From NCBI GenBank assembly GCA_002050365.1, contig MWYZ01000086.1, positions 60,780 to 124,779 on the forward strand: 64,000 nucleotides of DNA, given 5' to 3'. The notes beneath the pieces are model-generated. The model saw nothing but the letters and a program-made list of their open reading frames with translations, did no database searches and was not told the DNA's origin. This DNA is from Acidobacteria bacterium 28-1. GTDB lineage: Bacteria; Acidobacteriota; Blastocatellia; Pyrinomonadales; Pyrinomonadaceae. Positions within the stretch are counted from its first letter, which is position 1. Every line of letters begins with the position of its first letter. Below, piece by piece: positions 16,673-24,313 of the stretch. The translations under genes and the position numbers were made by a program.

Positions 16673-16909
16673 ATGCAACAAGTTCGTATTCGTTTCTGCA
16701 AAGTTTGAGCGTCGTATCGTCCTCGCGCTGTCCGTGTGGCAGCGATTATTAAAAGTAAGCTAGGCGTTGAATCCGAGTTGACGGAAGGCAATCGGGGTGA
16801 GTTTACGGTTTGGGTAGGCGAACAACAGGTGGCGCAAAAAGGCTGGATTAGGTTTCCCTCAGATGAAAAAGTGTTGGCGGCGGTGCGGCAGGCTTTAGCA
16901 ATTGATTAA
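16673..16909 (+). CDS. SelW/Rdx-family selenoprotein with in-frame UGA
   Basis: 78 residues if TGA at 16706-16708 (codon 12) is read as selenocysteine. The frame runs from ATG 16673, preceded by a strong GGAGGAA ribosome site with ideal spacing, to TAA at 16907-16909. The N-terminus reads VRIRFCKVU, giving the redox motif Cys-x-x-Sec at codons 9-12 after a first beta strand, exactly where SelW/Rdx proteins carry CxxU or CxxC. After it come a helix (RAVRVAAIIKSKLG), strands (GEFTVWVGEQQVAQKG) and a final helix (SDEKVLAAVRQALA), the thioredoxin-like Rdx layout, with normal length for the family. A SECIS-like hairpin follows the UGA. Such proteins are thiol oxidoreductases. Without UGA recoding the gene would be an 11-codon stub. 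Confidence 0.85.
16706..16744 (+). promoter_or_regulatory. candidate bacterial SECIS element
   Basis: Starting 18 nt after the UGA, CGCTG (16726-16730) pairs with CAGCG (16740-16744). A bulged T (16731) is followed by CC/GG pairs and a GTGT loop (16734-16737). A bulged U below a small apical loop containing GU, about 28 nt from the UGA, matches the known bacterial SECIS rule for SelB binding. The fold was made by eye. Confidence 0.65.
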
Positions 16910-17010
16910 GAAAAATTTGCAAATATGCACAGAAAAAGTCATTGGACGCGTTGCGCATTCACGACTATTATTAACCTTTACGAAATCTGCGCCCGCGTCA
17001 ATTGGTTCGT

Positions 17011-17048
17011 TTAACATTCATCATTTCTCATTCTTTATTTTCCATTCC
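17011..17048. repeat. heptamer array (TTTCTCA/TTCATCA type), right of selenoprotein gene
   Basis: Units TTCATCA, TTTCTCA, TTCTTTA, TTTTCCA, TTCCTA follow at about period seven and are roughly the reverse complement of the array at 16543-16571. The rest of 16910-17130 holds no gene. A TATAAT box at 17085-17090 is a plausible -10 for the M1 peptidase gene, without a good -35. Confidence 0.5.
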
Positions 17049-17130
17049 TAAAAGTCCTTACTAAACAAATTTACAAAATTCACGTATAATCGGACAATCT
17101 TTTCACCCGACTTTTCTAACGGAGAATTTA

Positions 17131-19740
17131 ATGTTGATGCGTCGTTTATATATAATCTTGTTTATCGTTTTGCTGTCGTCTTTCGCTTTTGCCCAATCAA
17201 AATCAAAACCGTCGGATAAATTCCGTCAACTCGAAGAAATTTTGCCGACTCCGAACGAACAACGTACGGCTTCGGGTGCGCCCGGCGCGAGGTATTGGCA
17301 GCAACGCGCCGATTATGTGATTGATGTCGAACTCGATGACACGAATCAAAGAATTATCGGCAAGGAAACCGTTACTTATAAAAATCTTTCGCCCGACACG
17401 TTGAATTATATTTGGCTTCAAATTGACCAAAACATTTTCGCCAGAGATTCCGACGCGCAAACGACGGGAACTGCGCCCGATTTTAAACACGTTCCGCTCA
17501 ACCGCTTGGAACAGCTTGTCGCCCGCACATACGACGGCAAAGTCAACATCACGAATGTTACAGACACAAAAGGGAATCCTTTGAAAAACCTGTTGGTGAA
17601 AACGATGATGCGGATTAATTTGCCCGCGCCGCTCGCGCCGAACGGAACTTTCGTTTTTAACGTCGCGTGGAATTACAATATCAACAATCAGCGCATTTTC
17701 GGCGGTCGCGCCGGCTACGAGTATTTTCCCGCCGACCGCAATTACCTCTACGAAATCGCGCAGTGGTTTCCGCGAATGGCGGCTTATAACGACGTTTCCG
17801 GCTGGCAGCACAAACAGTTTTTGGGAAGCGGCGAATTTACTTTAGAATTCGGCGATTATTTGGTGAGAATCACCGCGCCGAACGACCACATTGTTTCGGC
17901 AACCGGCATTTTGCAAAATCCGAAACAGGTTTTGAAACCCGCTTGGATTCAGCGTTTGAAACAAGCCGAAACTGCCAGAGAGCCGATAAAAATTATCACT
18001 CAAGCAGAAGCGACGGTGAACGAGACGAGCCAGCCAAACGGCAAAAAAACCTGGATTTTCAAAGGCGACAACGTGCGCGATTTTGCTTTTGCAAGTTCAA
18101 GGAAATTCATCTGGGACGCGCAAGGTCACAATGTCGAAGGCAATCGGGTAATGGCAATGTCGTTTTATCCTAAAGAGGGAAATCCGCTGTGGGAAAAATA
18201 CTCGACGCACGCGATTATTCACACTTTGAATGTTTATTCGCGCTATTCGTTCACTTATCCTTATCCGGTGGCAATCAGCGTCAACGGACCGGTCGGCGGA
18301 ATGGAGTATCCGATGATTTGCTTTAACGGTCCGCGTCCGAACGCCGACGGCAGCTATTCGGCGCAGACGAAATACGGTTTAATTTCCGTTATCATACACG
18401 AAGTTGGACACAATTATTATCCGATGGTTGTCAATTCCGACGAGCGACAATGGACTTGGATGGACGAAGGATTGAATACATTCGTGCAATATCTGGCTGA
18501 GTCCGAATGGGAAAAGAATTATCCGTCGCGTCGCGGCGAACCGCAAAAAATCACCGATTATATGATTTCGGAAAATCAAGTTCCGATTATGACCAATTCC
18601 GAATCGGTTCTGCAGTTCGGCAACAACGCTTACGGCAAACCCGCAACCGCGCTCAACATTTTGCGCGAAACGATTTTGGGACGCGAGAATTTCGATTTTG
18701 CGTTCAAAGAATATTCGCGCCGCTGGAAGTTCAAGCGTCCGATGCCCGCCGATTTTTTCCGCACGATGGAAGATGCCTCCGGCGTTGATTTAGATTGGTT
18801 TTGGCGCGGATGGTTTTACACGACCGACCACACCGATATTTCAATCGAAAACGTCCGGCTTTTTCAAGTTGACACGCAAAACCCGGAAGTTGAAAAAAAT
18901 CTCCAACGCAAACAAGCCGATGCTGCGCCTTTAACTCTATCGCAACGGCGCAATGAATCTTTGCCGAAACGAATTGACCAATATCCGTCTTTGAGGGATT
19001 ACTACAACGATTTTGACAAATTTAAAGTTACCGACCAGGAACGGGAAGAGTATCAAACATTCCTTTCGGGTTTGAGCGAAGCGGAAAAATCTACCATCAA
19101 TTCCGGCAGTTATTTTTACGTCGTTGATTTAAAAAACGTCGGCGGACTCGTCATGCCCGTAATTTTCAAAGTCGAATATGTAGATGGAACAAATGAAGAC
19201 ATTCGCATTCCGGCGGAAATCTGGCGTTATAATAATTTTGAAGTTTCAAAATTGATTGTCAGCAAAAAAGAAGTCAAAGCGATTGTCCTCGACCCAAATC
19301 TTGAAACGGCGGACACAGATTTAATAAATAATTTTTTCCCGCGCCGCGCCGTTCCGACGCGCTTTCAAACTTTCAAATCCGCGCAGAGCGGAAGCGTTCA
19401 GCCCGCGCCGACCCAGCCGCTCACGCCAACGCCGCCGACGGTAAATCAGAACGCGGGTTCGAACGGCAGATGGGACATTTTAATAGCTTCGAGCGGCGGA
19501 CAAACACTTCCTTTCGCATTTGATTTAAACCAGACGGGAAATGTCATAACGGGAACGATAGAATCGCCGCAAGGAACTTTCTCCATTCGCAGTGGAACTT
19601 TTCAAAACGGCTTGTTGACATTGAAAACGTCTTCGGCAATCGGATTCACTTTCATCGGACAAATCAGCGGCAACAACATCAGCGGAACAGTTACTGCACC
19701 GCAGGGTGAATTTACCTTTAGCGGCTCTAAATCTAACTAG
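17131..19740 (+). CDS. secreted M1-family zinc metallopeptidase
   Basis: 869 residues with a signal peptide (MLMRRLYIILFIVLLSSFAFAQ). The gluzincin site is complete: HEVGH (His423, Glu424, His427) and Glu446 in WMDEGLNTF, preceded by the GPVGGMEYPM exopeptidase loop (a GxMEN variant). An N-terminal beta-sandwich (residues ~50-260) and a helical C-domain follow the M1 plan. After a Pro/Thr linker (~residues 755-775), the last ~95 residues form an extra beta domain (WDILIASSGGQTLPFAFDLNQ). It should trim peptides in the periplasm. GGAG (17121) is its ribosome site. The DUF6702 gene downstream is its common genomic partner. Confidence 0.93.
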   Translation: MLMRRLYIILFIVLLSSFAFAQSKSKPSDKFRQLEEILPTPNEQRTASGAPGARYWQQRADYVIDVELDDTNQRIIGKETVTYKNLSPDTLNYIWLQIDQNIFARDSDAQTTGTAPDFKHVPLNRLEQLVARTYDGKVNITNVTDTKGNPLKNLLVKTMMRINLPAPLAPNGTFVFNVAWNYNINNQRIFGGRAGYEYFPADRNYLYEIAQWFPRMAAYNDVSGWQHKQFLGSGEFTLEFGDYLVRITAPNDHIVSATGILQNPKQVLKPAWIQRLKQAETAREPIKIITQAEATVNETSQPNGKKTWIFKGDNVRDFAFASSRKFIWDAQGHNVEGNRVMAMSFYPKEGNPLWEKYSTHAIIHTLNVYSRYSFTYPYPVAISVNGPVGGMEYPMICFNGPRPNADGSYSAQTKYGLISVIIHEVGHNYYPMVVNSDERQWTWMDEGLNTFVQYLAESEWEKNYPSRRGEPQKITDYMISENQVPIMTNSESVLQFGNNAYGKPATALNILRETILGRENFDFAFKEYSRRWKFKRPMPADFFRTMEDASGVDLDWFWRGWFYTTDHTDISIENVRLFQVDTQNPEVEKNLQRKQADAAPLTLSQRRNESLPKRIDQYPSLRDYYNDFDKFKVTDQEREEYQTFLSGLSEAEKSTINSGSYFYVVDLKNVGGLVMPVIFKVEYVDGTNEDIRIPAEIWRYNNFEVSKLIVSKKEVKAIVLDPNLETADTDLINNFFPRRAVPTRFQTFKSAQSGSVQPAPTQPLTPTPPTVNQNAGSNGRWDILIASSGGQTLPFAFDLNQTGNVITGTIESPQGTFSIRSGTFQNGLLTLKTSSAIGFTFIGQISGNNISGTVTAPQGEFTFSGSKSN

Positions 19741-19744
19741 CGTT

Positions 19745-19918
19745 AGAAAGTAGAAAGTAAAAAGTAAAAAGGCAAAAGGTAAAAGTGAAGAAAATGATTA
19801 AAGGTTATAAACAAAATGAAATCGGCAAAGTCTTTCATTTAAATATTATGAAAAATCTACGTCTGCCATATTATTACTTTTTACTTTTGCCTTTTGCCTT
19901 TTTACTTTTGCCTTCTTC
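19745..19918. repeat. facing heptamer arrays, one arm inside a signal-peptide coding region
   Basis: The left arm 19745-19790 has units AAAGTAG, AAAGTAA, AAAGTAA, AAAGGCA, AAAGGTA, AAAGTGA. The right arm 19871-19918 has the complementary units TTACTTT, TTACTTT, TGCCTTT, TGCCTTT, TTACTTT, TGCCTTC. The right arm is translated as the hydrophobic core of the next gene's signal peptide, so the hairpin would enclose that gene's translation start. Confidence 0.75.
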
Positions 19919-20381
19919 CACTTCGGCGCATCGCTTTCACACGAGCCTGACGCGAATTGATTACAATAGTGAGCAGAAACTTTTTGAAATCTCAATCCAA
20001 CTTTTCGCTCACGATTTCGTGCCGATTCTCGAAGGAAAAAGCGGCAAGCGCATTGACCTCGAAAAAACGCCGGATGTTGATAAATTTATTCTTGAGTATC
20101 TCAACGATAACTTTGTTTTAACCGATAAAAAGGGCGAAAAGAAAAATTTGAAATGGGTCGGTAAGGAATCTGATGTTGATTCGATTCGGGTTTATCTCGA
20201 AGCGACGACGGCGGAAAACTTGGAAGGATATAAATTAAAAAATACTATCTTTTTTGAGAGTTTTCCAGAACAAACCAATCTCGTGATCTGTCGCTATGAC
20301 GGCAAGAAAGCCGATTTGATGTTTAAAGTCGGAGATAAAGTGAAGGAAATTGTTGAGAACAAACCGTTAACAGATAAATAG
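19848..20381 (+). CDS. DUF6702-family exported protein
   Basis: 177 residues from ATG 19848; an in-frame ATG at 19785 would add 21 residues and bury the signal. The signal peptide YYYFLLLPFAFLLLPSSTSA is encoded by a heptamer array. The mature part begins HRFHTSLTRIDYNSEQKLFEISIQLFAHDF, matching the conserved start of DUF6702, and has the FESFPEQTNLVICR strand. Function is unknown in the family, which is often found beside M1 peptidases, as here. Confidence 0.8.
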   Translation: MKNLRLPYYYFLLLPFAFLLLPSSTSAHRFHTSLTRIDYNSEQKLFEISIQLFAHDFVPILEGKSGKRIDLEKTPDVDKFILEYLNDNFVLTDKKGEKKNLKWVGKESDVDSIRVYLEATTAENLEGYKLKNTIFFESFPEQTNLVICRYDGKKADLMFKVGDKVKEIVENKPLTDK

Positions 20382-20538
20382 AAATAGAAAACTGATTTGT
20401 TAAGATTGACAAGTTAACTTAGGATTTAATCTTAACTAATCCAATCAAATAAGTGCTCGGCGGCTCTTCCAACAAATCAAATTGTGGAAAGTTTAAGTAA
20501 TATTTAGAATTTGATAAAACAGAATTTGAGGGTGAAGT

Positions 20539-20733
20539 ATGGCTGAACAATCAATTATTATGGCGGGCAAGGTAGCTATTGCTTTGGCAGTTATCGCCGG
20601 TCTTCTTTCCCTAGCGCGAGCAGCGTACTTGTATAATCAAAACGGAGAAGTTGATGTGGCGAAAATTGCGCTTGGCTTAGGCATTCCGGCACTTATTTTC
20701 GTAGCGGTGAAAAGTGTTCCCCGCAAGCAGTAA
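20539..20733 (+). CDS. small membrane protein
   Basis: 64 residues, not recognised. Two hydrophobic helices (IIMAGKVAIALAVIAGLLSLA and IALGLGIPALIFVAVKSV) are separated by a polar turn NQNGEVDVAK. GAGGGTGA 8-9 bases before ATG supports translation. The gap before it contains GTTAAGATT and AATCTTAAC (20399-20407 and 20428-20436) as a 9-bp inverted repeat, perhaps a weak terminator of the DUF6702 gene. Confidence 0.6.
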   Translation: MAEQSIIMAGKVAIALAVIAGLLSLARAAYLYNQNGEVDVAKIALGLGIPALIFVAVKSVPRKQ

Positions 20734-20906
20734 AAACTACTGGCGGAAAGCACTGCTGGTTTCTGTTGCACGCCGCCGAATAATTCATTGGACACGAGGC
20801 GGATTCACGTACTTTCATCACGGGAACTTGTCGCTAATGGCATTGTTTCTTGCCCGTGTCAATTCGAGCGTTCTATTTCTTTTCTTTATAAAATCAGGAG
20901 CAAAAA

Positions 20907-21746
20907 ATGAAAATAGCTTTGAACGGCGCGACGACAATGCACGCTGACTTAACGACTGACATCAAAGCGGCGAGCGCAGCCGGATTTGAACTGATTGAAA
21001 TTTGGGCGGCGAAAATGCGCGAGTTTTTGAAAACCAACACGGTCGCCGATTTGAAAACGCTTTTAGAAGCAAATAATTTACAGCCATATTCAATCAATTC
21101 TATAGAACACATTACTTTCCGAACCGCAGAAGATTACCAGAAAATCAAAGCCGAATGCGAAGAATTTTGTTCAATCGCGGGAGAAATTAATTGTCCGTAT
21201 GTCGTGGTCGTGCCGGGCAAACTTCCCGAAAATGCGGACAAAGAAACGATAATGCAGGAATCAGTGAAAGTCCTGAACGAACTCGCCGACATTGCTGAAA
21301 AATATAATGTCGGGCTGGCGTTTGAGTTTTTAGGACAAACTGATTGCTCGGTGCAGACGCTCGACTTTTGCAAGGAAATTGTCGAAAAGGTGAATCGTAA
21401 AAATGTCGGTTTGGTTATTGATACATTTCATTTCTACGCGGGAAATTCGACGTTTGAAGCGATTGAAACACTCGACCCCGAAAAACTTTTTATCTTTCAC
21501 ATCAACGACGCGGAAAATCTGCCAAAGGAAAATTTGACCGACGCGCATCGGCTTTATCCAGGGATGGGAATTTTGCCGATTAAAGAAATCAAGGAAAGAT
21601 TCGACCGAATCGGTTACGACCGAATGGTTTCGATTGAGATTTTCCGTCCCGAATACTGGAACGAAAATCCGTTTGAAGTGGCGAAGCGAGCGAAAGCGGC
21701 GACGGAAAAAGTTTTGGGTTTGAATCAACGAGAGGCAAATGCTTAA
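20907..21746 (+). CDS. sugar phosphate isomerase/epimerase family protein (TIM barrel)
   Basis: 279 residues. It is an AP-endonuclease-2/xylose-isomerase-like TIM barrel: ALNGATTMHADLTTDIKAAS at strand 1, VGLAFEFLG with a metal-ligand Glu, VGLVIDTFHFY (Asp, His), LFIFHINDAEN (His, Asp) and MVSIEIFRPEYW (Glu). These are the usual metal-binding positions. The substrate is probably a keto-sugar or inositol derivative; specificity is not readable. AGGAGCAA precedes the ATG. The Gfo/Idh/MocA oxidoreductase gene follows after a hairpin element, and such pairs often act together in sugar or polyol catabolism. The 173-bp leader can form a CACGGG/CCCGTG stem. Confidence 0.88.
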   Translation: MKIALNGATTMHADLTTDIKAASAAGFELIEIWAAKMREFLKTNTVADLKTLLEANNLQPYSINSIEHITFRTAEDYQKIKAECEEFCSIAGEINCPYVVVVPGKLPENADKETIMQESVKVLNELADIAEKYNVGLAFEFLGQTDCSVQTLDFCKEIVEKVNRKNVGLVIDTFHFYAGNSTFEAIETLDPEKLFIFHINDAENLPKENLTDAHRLYPGMGILPIKEIKERFDRIGYDRMVSIEIFRPEYWNENPFEVAKRAKAATEKVLGLNQREANA

Positions 21747-21751
21747 GAACA

Positions 21752-21843
21752 ATAATTTACAGGGATAAAGGGATGAGCAGGGATATAAAAGATAATTTTT
21801 ATTCGTTTTATCCCTGCCTATCCCCTTTATCCCTGTAAATGTA
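21752..21843. repeat. long inverted repeat of the TTTACAGGGATA family
   Basis: The arms 21754-21789 and 21807-21841 are nearly perfect reverse complements over ~34 bases (two small gaps), starting ATTTACAGGGATAAAGGG and separated by ~17 AT-rich bases. It lies between two plus-strand metabolic genes and would form a very stable hairpin in the transcript. It shares its outer word with 7443-7522. Confidence 0.8.
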
Positions 21844-21851
21844 TTTGAATA

Positions 21852-22820
21852 ATGAAAAAAATTAAAATCGGCATCATCGGCACCGGCTATATGGGCGGCA
21901 CACACGCGCAGCTTTACGCCCGAAACGAGCGAACGGAAGTTCACGCCGTTTATGACATCAAACTTGAAAGAATGGAGCGAGTCGCGCGGATGACGGGAGC
22001 AAAAGTTGCGGAAAACGGCGAACAGGTTATCGAATCGTGTGACGCAATTGTCGTTACCACGCCGAATTCGAGACACACGGCTTTGACAATCGCCGCCGCG
22101 AGTGTCGGCAAAGCCGTCTTTTCTGAAAAACCGATGGCGACGAATTTGATGGAAGCCCAAGCCGTTCTCGAAGCGTCGAAAAACGCGCGAGTTTTCCAAG
22201 TCGGACACAATCGCCGGTTCGCGCCCGTCTATGTCAAACTCAAGGAACTCATCGCAGAAGACAAAGTTCATTCGGCGCATATCAAGATGAATCGCGGCGA
22301 ACTTCAAAACCCGGAATGGACGGGCAAGGCGGAAATTACCGGCGGATTTCTCTACGAAACGACGATTCATCTGTTCGATATGATTCGTTTTCAGTTCGGC
22401 GAAGTCGAAGAATTGATTGCTTTCGGTTCGAGCCAAACTTACCCCGAAACGGACAATTTTTCCGTTCTTCTAAAATTCAAAAGCGGCTTACACGCAACGT
22501 TTTGTTCGGCGGCAGATGCGAGTTGGATTTTTCCGTTCGAGCGCGTCGAGGTGTTTTGCGAACATCGCACAATTATGACGCAGGAAATGGAAAATTTAAC
22601 CGACAGTCGCGGCACTGATCCGAATTTCCAATTTTTTTCGTGGCATCTTTTGTCGAAAGAAGAACGCTGGGGTTACGCGCAAGAAAACGAAGCGTTCATT
22701 GACGCAATTTTAAACGAAACCGAACCGCCCGTTACGGCAATTGACGGCTACAAATCGGTCGAACTCGTCGAGGCGTGTTACAAAGCTGTTAATACAGGTG
22801 AACGAATAAAATTTGAGTAA
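21852..22820 (+). CDS. Gfo/Idh/MocA-family NAD(P)-dependent oxidoreductase
   Basis: 322 residues. The Rossmann nucleotide-binding motif is IGIIGTGYMGGTHA (residues 6-19). The EKP motif that ends the Rossmann domain appears as FSEKPMATN, with its catalytic Lys. GHNRRFAPVYVKLKE begins the second domain, and TGGFLYETTIHLFDM carries the catalytic Asp/His region (the His is in the usual GGxxxDxGxH-like position, here ETTIH). It should oxidise or reduce a sugar or inositol. It is probably in one pathway with the TIM-barrel isomerase upstream. Specificity is unknown. Confidence 0.92.
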   Translation: MKKIKIGIIGTGYMGGTHAQLYARNERTEVHAVYDIKLERMERVARMTGAKVAENGEQVIESCDAIVVTTPNSRHTALTIAAASVGKAVFSEKPMATNLMEAQAVLEASKNARVFQVGHNRRFAPVYVKLKELIAEDKVHSAHIKMNRGELQNPEWTGKAEITGGFLYETTIHLFDMIRFQFGEVEELIAFGSSQTYPETDNFSVLLKFKSGLHATFCSAADASWIFPFERVEVFCEHRTIMTQEMENLTDSRGTDPNFQFFSWHLLSKEERWGYAQENEAFIDAILNETEPPVTAIDGYKSVELVEACYKAVNTGERIKFE

Positions 22821-22937
22821 AATAGTTTTTGATAAAATCGAAAATGAATTTGCGTGTAAAATTGTGTGAATGAAACCTGATAAAGTTTTCTACGTAATAA
22901 GATTCGGGAAATCAAGCGTTTTAAAGAGAGATGCAAA

Positions 22938-23165
22938 ATGAATAAAACAAGTCAAAACATAGTAGCCATAGCTTTTATTTTCGCTGGCGCATTAATTGCT
23001 TCTGCTTTAATGCTAAAAGTTACTCCAAACGATTCTTGGCTGGCATTTGCCGGCTGGGTGATTTTTTATTCGTCAATCCAAGTGCCGTTTTTTCTCTACA
23101 CCCAAAAATCGCAAGAAAGCTGCACAGCTTGGCTTTCTCGTTTAATGAGAAAAGAAACCAGATAA
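22938..23165 (+). CDS. small membrane protein, two spans
   Basis: 75 residues, not recognised. Hydrophobic segments IVAIAFIFAGALIASALML and WLAFAGWVIFYSSIQVPFFLY are followed by a basic tail (RLMRKETR). AAAGAGAGATG precedes the start, a usable ribosome site. It is in line with the zinc-ribbon gene 94 bp downstream. Confidence 0.55.
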   Translation: MNKTSQNIVAIAFIFAGALIASALMLKVTPNDSWLAFAGWVIFYSSIQVPFFLYTQKSQESCTAWLSRLMRKETR

Positions 23166-23258
23166 TTCTTCTCTGAAAACATCAGAAAGAGAACTTTTTT
23201 TGATATGATTCGTAAAGTCATCTCGAAAAGATTCTCTTTTCTTATTGGCGAGGCAAAT

Positions 23259-23723
23259 ATGATTCAATGCACAAATTGCGGACAAGTTAATACGGAAACA
23301 AGTAATTTTTGTAGGTTTTGCGGAACGAAATTTTTACAGAGTCAATTTTCCAACGGAGAAAATTACGAGTATTCGCCGCCGCATCCGTATTCTTGGAAAA
23401 CCGACGAGTTTCTGGTTGCTGATAAAAAGTCGCAGAAAACCGAGCAAATTAATCGAGTCCAACCGCTTGCCAATCCTTATCTGACCAATCAAACCGCGCG
23501 TCCGCAGCCGCTCGCCTTTCAGCCGCCGCAAAATATGGCTTACGGTTATCGCTGTCCGCGCTGCGCGAGTCAAGCGTTTCCGACCACGGTGAGAAAGATT
23601 TCGACTGTCGGTTGGATTGTTTTTGCCGTTTTGATGGTGCTATTTTTTCCGCTTTTTTGGTTAGGACTACTTATCAAAGAAGATGTTCGGGTTTGTCCGG
23701 CTTGCAATTTGAGAATTAATTAA
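23259..23723 (+). CDS. zinc-ribbon membrane protein with LITAF-like C-terminal domain
   Basis: 154 residues from ATG 23259, chosen because GGCGAGG lies 6-8 bases upstream and the protein then begins at the zinc ribbon; an in-frame ATG at 23205 is less likely. The N-terminus has CTNCG and CRFCG, a double-Cys zinc ribbon. A Pro/Gln-rich linker leads to CPRCASQA, a ~25-residue hydrophobic hairpin (VGWIVFAVLMVLFFPLFWLG) and CPACN. The CxxC-hydrophobic-CxxC order is that of the LITAF domain, which inserts into one membrane leaflet with its cysteines sharing one zinc. Function in bacteria is unknown. Confidence 0.75.
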   Translation: MIQCTNCGQVNTETSNFCRFCGTKFLQSQFSNGENYEYSPPHPYSWKTDEFLVADKKSQKTEQINRVQPLANPYLTNQTARPQPLAFQPPQNMAYGYRCPRCASQAFPTTVRKISTVGWIVFAVLMVLFFPLFWLGLLIKEDVRVCPACNLRIN

Positions 23724-23732
23724 GCAGAAAGA

Positions 23733-24044
23733 ATGAAGATTGAAGAATTCAGGCATCGTATCGCTCAAGGCAAATATCTTATCAAAACTCACGCAATCCA
23801 ACACGCCTTAAAAGAAGGCTTTGAGCGCAAGAATATGCTCGAAGCTGTCGAAAAAGGAAAAGTAATTGAAAATTATCCGCAGGAACAACGCCTGTTAATA
23901 TGTGGAACAACTTATTTGACCGAACAAATTGCAATTTACTTACATATCGTTTGCGAGTATTCTGAAGAATATATTGAATTCGTTACAGCTTATATACCCG
24001 ATGAATATTTGTGGGAAAATCCGCCATTTAAAAGGCGCAGATAA
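23733..24044 (+). CDS. DUF4258 protein, RelE-like toxin candidate
   Basis: 103 residues. IKTHAIQHALKEGFERKNMLEAVEKGKVIENYP followed by ICGTTYLTEQIAIYLHIVCEY and TAYIPDEYLW is the DUF4258 pattern (His near the N-terminus, then strand-rich C-half ending in YxPD). The family is usually paired with a YgiT-type zinc-finger antitoxin. Here the partner position is taken by the gene at 24050, six bases downstream, and a YgiT-type gene sits alone 12 kb away. AGCAGAAAGA lies before the ATG. Confidence 0.75.
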   Translation: MKIEEFRHRIAQGKYLIKTHAIQHALKEGFERKNMLEAVEKGKVIENYPQEQRLLICGTTYLTEQIAIYLHIVCEYSEEYIEFVTAYIPDEYLWENPPFKRRR

Positions 24045-24049
24045 AAAAT

Positions 24050-24313
24050 ATGAAATCAAACTCAATTCCAACTTGTGTCGAGCATAGCCAACCGAAGCAA
24101 TGGCAATTGACGACTTTCGAATATGATGAAGATGGAATTACGGTCCGTGTTCCAAACATTTATGCTTGGGTTTGCCCTGAAAACGGAGAAGCCTCTTTTA
24201 CGGCTGAAACAGTTGACGAATTGATTTTAACCGTTCGTGACTTACTCGAAACCGCCAAACGCGCCAAATCTCGCCGCGCCAGCCCAAACGAATTTATTGT
24301 TACGCTAAATTAA
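24050..24313 (+). CDS. hypothetical protein, probable antitoxin partner of the DUF4258 protein
   Basis: 87 residues, not firmly recognised. It has a strand-rich N-half (QWQLTTFEYDEDGITVRVPNIYAWVCPENGEASF) and a helix with a basic tail (ELILTVRDLLETAKRAKSRR). The single CVEH and VCPENGE do not make a zinc finger. Five bases separate it from the DUF4258 gene, so it should be co-translated with it. The last 4 bp overlap the convergent VWA gene. Confidence 0.55.
   Translation: MKSNSIPTCVEHSQPKQWQLTTFEYDEDGITVRVPNIYAWVCPENGEASFTAETVDELILTVRDLLETAKRAKSRRASPNEFIVTLN

Noticed and set aside
16525..16791. 88-codon minus-strand frame opposite the selenoprotein gene
   Set aside because: It has a TTG start, no ribosome site and no family features; it is the shadow of the plus-strand Rdx gene and the adjacent repeat.
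21330..22436. 368-codon minus-strand frame opposite the sugar isomerase and oxidoreductase genes
   Set aside because: It spans two plus-strand genes with clear motifs and the hairpin between them; composition is that of a shadow frame (Arg/Phe/His-rich).
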